This document shows positions 4,662 through 6,193 of a stretch of 6,193 nucleotides of DNA, piece by piece. Positions within the stretch are counted from its first letter, which is position 1. Each line of letters starts with the position of its first letter. The translations under genes and the position numbers were made by a program. The DNA lies in contig DGUG01000144.1 in assembly GCA_002394535.1 (NCBI GenBank), forward strand, positions 1 through 6,193. Direction: 5' to 3'. The notes under the pieces were generated by a model that was not told the origin of the DNA, searched no databases, and saw only the letters and a program-made list of their open reading frames with translations. The stretch comes from Lachnospiraceae bacterium UBA4316. Its GTDB lineage: Bacteria; Bacillota; Clostridia; Lachnospirales; Lachnospiraceae.

Positions 4662-5333
4662 TTACTTGATTTCTTCTACGTGATACATGCCGTTTCTCCC
4701 GTCTTTTTCAGGACGCCATTCTCCGATGCCACAAGCGAATCCACCTGCATTGATGCAGTTAATAATCTGTTCAATCGTCATGGAACCGTTTTCGTTGTAT
4801 TCGATCACGAGATCCATGTACCAGCTTGCAAACTCGCCTCTGTATCTCAGGTCAGTGCCGCCGATTCCGACGCGAACCATATCTTCGCGCATTTCCGGAG
4901 CGCATCCTTTGATTTCTGCAAATTCTCCCCATTCAGTAGAAAGAAAATAGGATCCGCGCAGAGCCATCTGATTTGTTACCCAACCCATACGGTACGCGGC
5001 ACTGTTTGCACTCTGCTTAATGCCTCCAACCGGAAAACCGAACTTTGCGCCATTGTTGACAGCCTCGACGAATTTATCCTCAAGCTCCTCGTCTGTATCT
5101 GCCGTAGGCTTCTCCGTCAGCCAATACAGGGAATTAACAAAGTCCTCAAAAGGTCTACGGATTTCACGAGCCTTTGTCTTCGTTGTCTTCTGCTGAGCCT
5201 CAAGCATCTGGCGCTTTGCCTTCTCGCTCCACGCATGAACGATAAGCGGAGTATCTCCCACTATTCTGATTGCAACCTTCTTAACGCTGATAGGTCTGAT
5301 TTCGATAGTTGCTTCTTTCTTTGCTGTTGCCAT
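4662..5333 (-). CDS. conserved phage early protein, 223 aa, possible RAMP-like (ferredoxin-fold) nucleic-acid binder
   Basis: First gene of the leftward operon. After a basic N-terminus (ATAKKEATIEIRP), residues 18-33 (KKVAIRIVGDTPLIVHAW) form a beta-strand leading to a G-x-T-P-L motif. A lysine/arginine-rich helix follows (about 36-62). The C-terminus has a glycine-rich block, GGFACGIGEWRPEKDG at 197-212, which is strongly conserved-looking. The opening strand plus the late G-x-G-x-(W/F)-R-P-E block recalls RAMP/Cas7-like proteins, which use such loops to bind RNA; I offer this as a resemblance, not an assignment. No nuclease or ATPase motif is visible. The ATG at 5333 has AAAAGGAGA 8 nt upstream and lies about 47 nt from the predicted transcription start. 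The repeat array follows its stop codon with no gap. A single-strand annealing or ssDNA-binding protein is another possibility. Confidence 0.8.
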   Translation of the reverse strand: MATAKKEATIEIRPISVKKVAIRIVGDTPLIVHAWSEKAKRQMLEAQQKTTKTKAREIRRPFEDFVNSLYWLTEKPTADTDEELEDKFVEAVNNGAKFGFPVGGIKQSANSAAYRMGWVTNQMALRGSYFLSTEWGEFAEIKGCAPEMREDMVRVGIGGTDLRYRGEFASWYMDLVIEYNENGSMTIEQIINCINAGGFACGIGEWRPEKDGRNGMYHVEEIK

Positions 5334-5386
5334 GTCTTAATCTCCTTTTCTCTATTTATGCTAGCCAACAGTTACTGCATGACTCT

Positions 5387-5414
5387 ATTATACTAGCTAT
5401 AAGCGAGTTGTCAA
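5387..5414 (-). promoter_or_regulatory. leftward early promoter (PL-like)
   Basis: On the minus strand TTGACA (5414-5409) and TATAAT (5392-5387) are separated by 16 bp. Both hexamers are perfect matches to the housekeeping sigma consensus. Transcription would begin near 5380, about 47 nt before the ATG of the 223-aa gene, and would run through the whole leftward operon. One operator-like motif sits in the spacer and another abuts the -35, so repressor binding should block it. Confidence 0.85.
5395..5406. promoter_or_regulatory. operator-like site in the spacer of the leftward promoter
   Basis: AGCTATAAGCGA on the plus strand contains a GCT-N3-AGC dyad and differs at one base of twelve from the site at 5414-5425. 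It lies between the -10 and -35 hexamers of the leftward promoter. The two sites are direct repeats 19 bp apart, close to two helical turns. Binding by the adjacent XRE repressor is inferred from position. Confidence 0.55.
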
Positions 5415-5425
5415 GCTAAAAGCGA
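5414..5425. promoter_or_regulatory. operator-like site abutting the -35 of the leftward promoter
   Basis: AGCTAAAAGCGA on the plus strand has the same GCT-N3-AGC core as the site at 5395-5406 and shares one base with the -35 TTGACA. With its partner it would cover the promoter face. It is also 20 bp upstream of the proposed -35 of the repressor promoter, so it might allow autoregulation. An exact 12-base copy is found at 3424-3435. Confidence 0.55.
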
Positions 5426-5444
5426 AAAAATATTCGTAAAATTG

Positions 5445-5473
5445 TTGTTTAATTACTAGTTTTGCGCTAATAT
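5445..5473 (+). promoter_or_regulatory. probable rightward promoter of the repressor gene
   Basis: TTGTTT (5445-5450) and TAATAT (5468-5473) are spaced by 17 bp, with start of transcription expected near 5480, about 29 nt before the repressor ATG. Both hexamers deviate from consensus, which suits a modest maintenance promoter. An overlapping TATAAC at 5471 gives a spacer of 20 bp from the same -35, so it is less likely. Confidence 0.5.
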
Positions 5474-5508
5474 AACAATAAGAAGAAACCCATAAAGGAG
5501 GAACGATC

Positions 5509-5895
5509 ATGGATGAGAATTTAAAGAAAATCTTCGGTGAGAATTTAAGAAGGATGTTGGCGGAACGGGATAAGACACAAGCCGACCTTTGTAGGCATCT
5601 GAAAGTATCATCTGCGACCGCCTCCGACTGGGCAAATGGTAAAAAGATTCCGAGAGCGGACAAGCTTCAAGCTATTTGCGTTTGGCTGAATTGTGAATTA
5701 TCTGATTTGCTGGAAGAGAATCCCAAAGTCCTCCCCGACGGACACCCGACCGAATACTATGACAACGAAGTCGTCCAAGCCGTAACGGATCGTCTCCGCA
5801 CGAATCCCGAATACGGCGTGCTCTTCAAAGCATCAGCTAATCTTAAACCGGAGGATGTAGAACTTGTTACAAAATTCATTGAAAAGATGTCCTGA
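5509..5895 (+). CDS. XRE-family phage repressor (CI/ImmR-like), 128 aa
   Basis: Residues about 7-67 form an XRE helix-turn-helix domain: DKTQADLCRHLKVSSATASD contains helices 2 and 3 (turn at LKVS, recognition helix SATASDWANG), followed by PRADKLQAICVWLNCELSDLL. The remaining 60 residues are helical and polar, ending LKPEDVELVTKFIEKMS, a usual dimerisation tail. There is no S24/LexA-type Ser-Lys peptidase domain, so it cannot self-cleave as lambda CI does. At 128 residues it is the size of ICEBs1 ImmR (127), whose inactivation depends on the ImmA protease; the next gene encodes an ImmA-like motif. The ATG at 5509 has AAAGGAGG 7 nt upstream. The operator-like motifs upstream are its likely targets. 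The assignment as lysogenic repressor is strong from domain and position. Confidence 0.88.
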   Translation: MDENLKKIFGENLRRMLAERDKTQADLCRHLKVSSATASDWANGKKIPRADKLQAICVWLNCELSDLLEENPKVLPDGHPTEYYDNEVVQAVTDRLRTNPEYGVLFKASANLKPEDVELVTKFIEKMS

Positions 5896-6112
5896 TAACA
5901 TCCGCACATACGTCATTTCCATGCCGTCAAGAATTAGAAGTTATGTAGTGCGGAAAGATGATTGGTACACAATCTGTATTAACGAAACCTTATGCGACCG
6001 AGCAAGGCTCGAAGCCTACAAGCACGAGATAGATCACATCATGAGAGGAGACTTCGACAGCGACCTACCGACAGGCCTTATTGAAATCAGAGCACACGAA
6101 ATGGAGGTGTGA
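5864..6112 (+). CDS. short ImmA/IrrE-like zinc metallopeptidase, 82 aa
   Basis: YKHEIDHI at residues 53-59 or so supplies the HExxH zinc-binding and catalytic motif (H54, E55, H58), preceded by a typical ImmA-family strand pattern (RIRSYVVRKDDWYTICINE) and followed by an acidic helix (LIEIRAHEME) where E74 is a candidate third ligand. Well-studied ImmA is about twice this long (ICEBs1 ImmA is 169 aa), so this is a minimal member; similar short forms accompany repressors in Clostridia phages. Its expected action is to cleave the adjacent repressor upon induction. The chosen TTG at 5864 has GGAGG (5850-5854) 9 nt upstream, inside the repressor gene, giving a 32-bp overlap. The first ATG (5921) has no ribosome site and would leave only 63 residues. 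The start is uncertain; the motif is not. Confidence 0.75.
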   Translation: MLQNSLKRCPDNIRTYVISMPSRIRSYVVRKDDWYTICINETLCDRARLEAYKHEIDHIMRGDFDSDLPTGLIEIRAHEMEV

Positions 6113-6114
6113 GT

Positions 6115-6193
6115 ATGTACATCCGTCAAACACCCACAGGCAAGTACCGCTTTGCCGAATCCTATCCCGACCCCCTCACGGGTCGAAAGCGTG
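6115..6193 (+). CDS. int: N-terminus of a phage tyrosine-recombinase integrase, cut by the window edge
   Basis: From the ATG at 6115 the visible 26 codons read MYIRQTPTGKYRFAESYPDP and continue with LTGRKR. The pattern of a short beta-hairpin, a Y/F-rich strand and a DPLTG(K/R) turn is the usual start of the arm-site DNA-binding domain in integrases of Gram-positive phages and ICEs. The catalytic residues (R-H-R-Y) lie beyond the window and cannot be checked. GGAGGT sits 6 nt upstream within the end of the metallopeptidase gene, whose stop is 2 bp before the ATG, so repressor, protease and integrase form one rightward unit. The attachment site is not visible and would be expected past the integrase. 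Confidence 0.75.
   Translation, partial: MYIRQTPTGKYRFAESYPDPLTGRKR

Noticed and set aside
4500..5396. A 298-codon open frame on the plus strand, with another of 166 codons at 4052-4552
   Set aside because: They lie antisense to the 223-aa and 159-aa genes and cross the pentanucleotide array. They lack good ribosome sites, and their P/C/S/L-rich composition is what the C-rich complement of the array would give in any frame.
5457..5471. A third operator near the repressor promoter (TAGTTTTGCGCTAA)
   Set aside because: It matches the 12-bp motif at only about 8 positions and does not preserve the GCT-N3-AGC spacing.
5397..5663. An 88-codon minus-strand frame across the divergent control region
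   Set aside because: It runs antisense to the repressor and through both promoters, with no ribosome site.

Overview
The window looks like the lysogeny/early-gene switch of a temperate phage (or a closely related integrative element) in a Firmicute, most likely a Clostridia/Lachnospiraceae-type host. The grounds are near-consensus Shine-Dalgarno sites before almost every gene, tight start/stop overlaps, moderate GC, TTG starts with strong ribosome sites, and a short repressor followed by a small ImmA-like metallopeptidase and an integrase N-terminus. Host assignment is inference; no ribosomal or chromosomal marker is present.

Right part (about 5334-6193): a 175-bp divergent control region separates two transcription units. 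Rightward lies the lysogeny module: a 128-residue XRE repressor without a self-cleavage domain, an 82-residue HExxH protein of the ImmA/IrrE type overlapping it by 32 bp, and the first 26 codons of a tyrosine-recombinase-like integrase that runs off the window. Leftward, a consensus promoter (TTGACA, 16 bp, TATAAT on the minus strand) is flanked and filled by two copies of a 12-bp operator-like motif, as expected for repression of the lytic operon. An exact third copy of the motif lies near 3424-3435.

Left part (5333 down to 1): one long leftward operon. Its order is a 223-aa conserved phage early protein, a roughly 500-bp noncoding array, a 159-aa phage protein, a Cro/CI-type HTH, a second HTH protein, an 82-aa protein, a 57-aa membrane protein, a 202-aa HTH protein, small genes of 82, 81 (zinc-binding type) and 55 aa, a RecA-like P-loop ATPase of the Sak4/AAA_24 kind, an HNH endonuclease, and the first eight codons of another gene at the left edge. 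The ATPase and nuclease suggest a recombination/replication module; the three HTH proteins suggest layered early control.

The most unusual element is the interval 4163-4661. On the transcribed (minus) strand it is a degenerate pentanucleotide array of the form N-N-W-G-G, with GG recurring every 5 nt for about 500 nt. It begins at the stop codon of one gene and ends just before the ribosome site of the next. It has no convincing reading frame, and its function is not evident from sequence.
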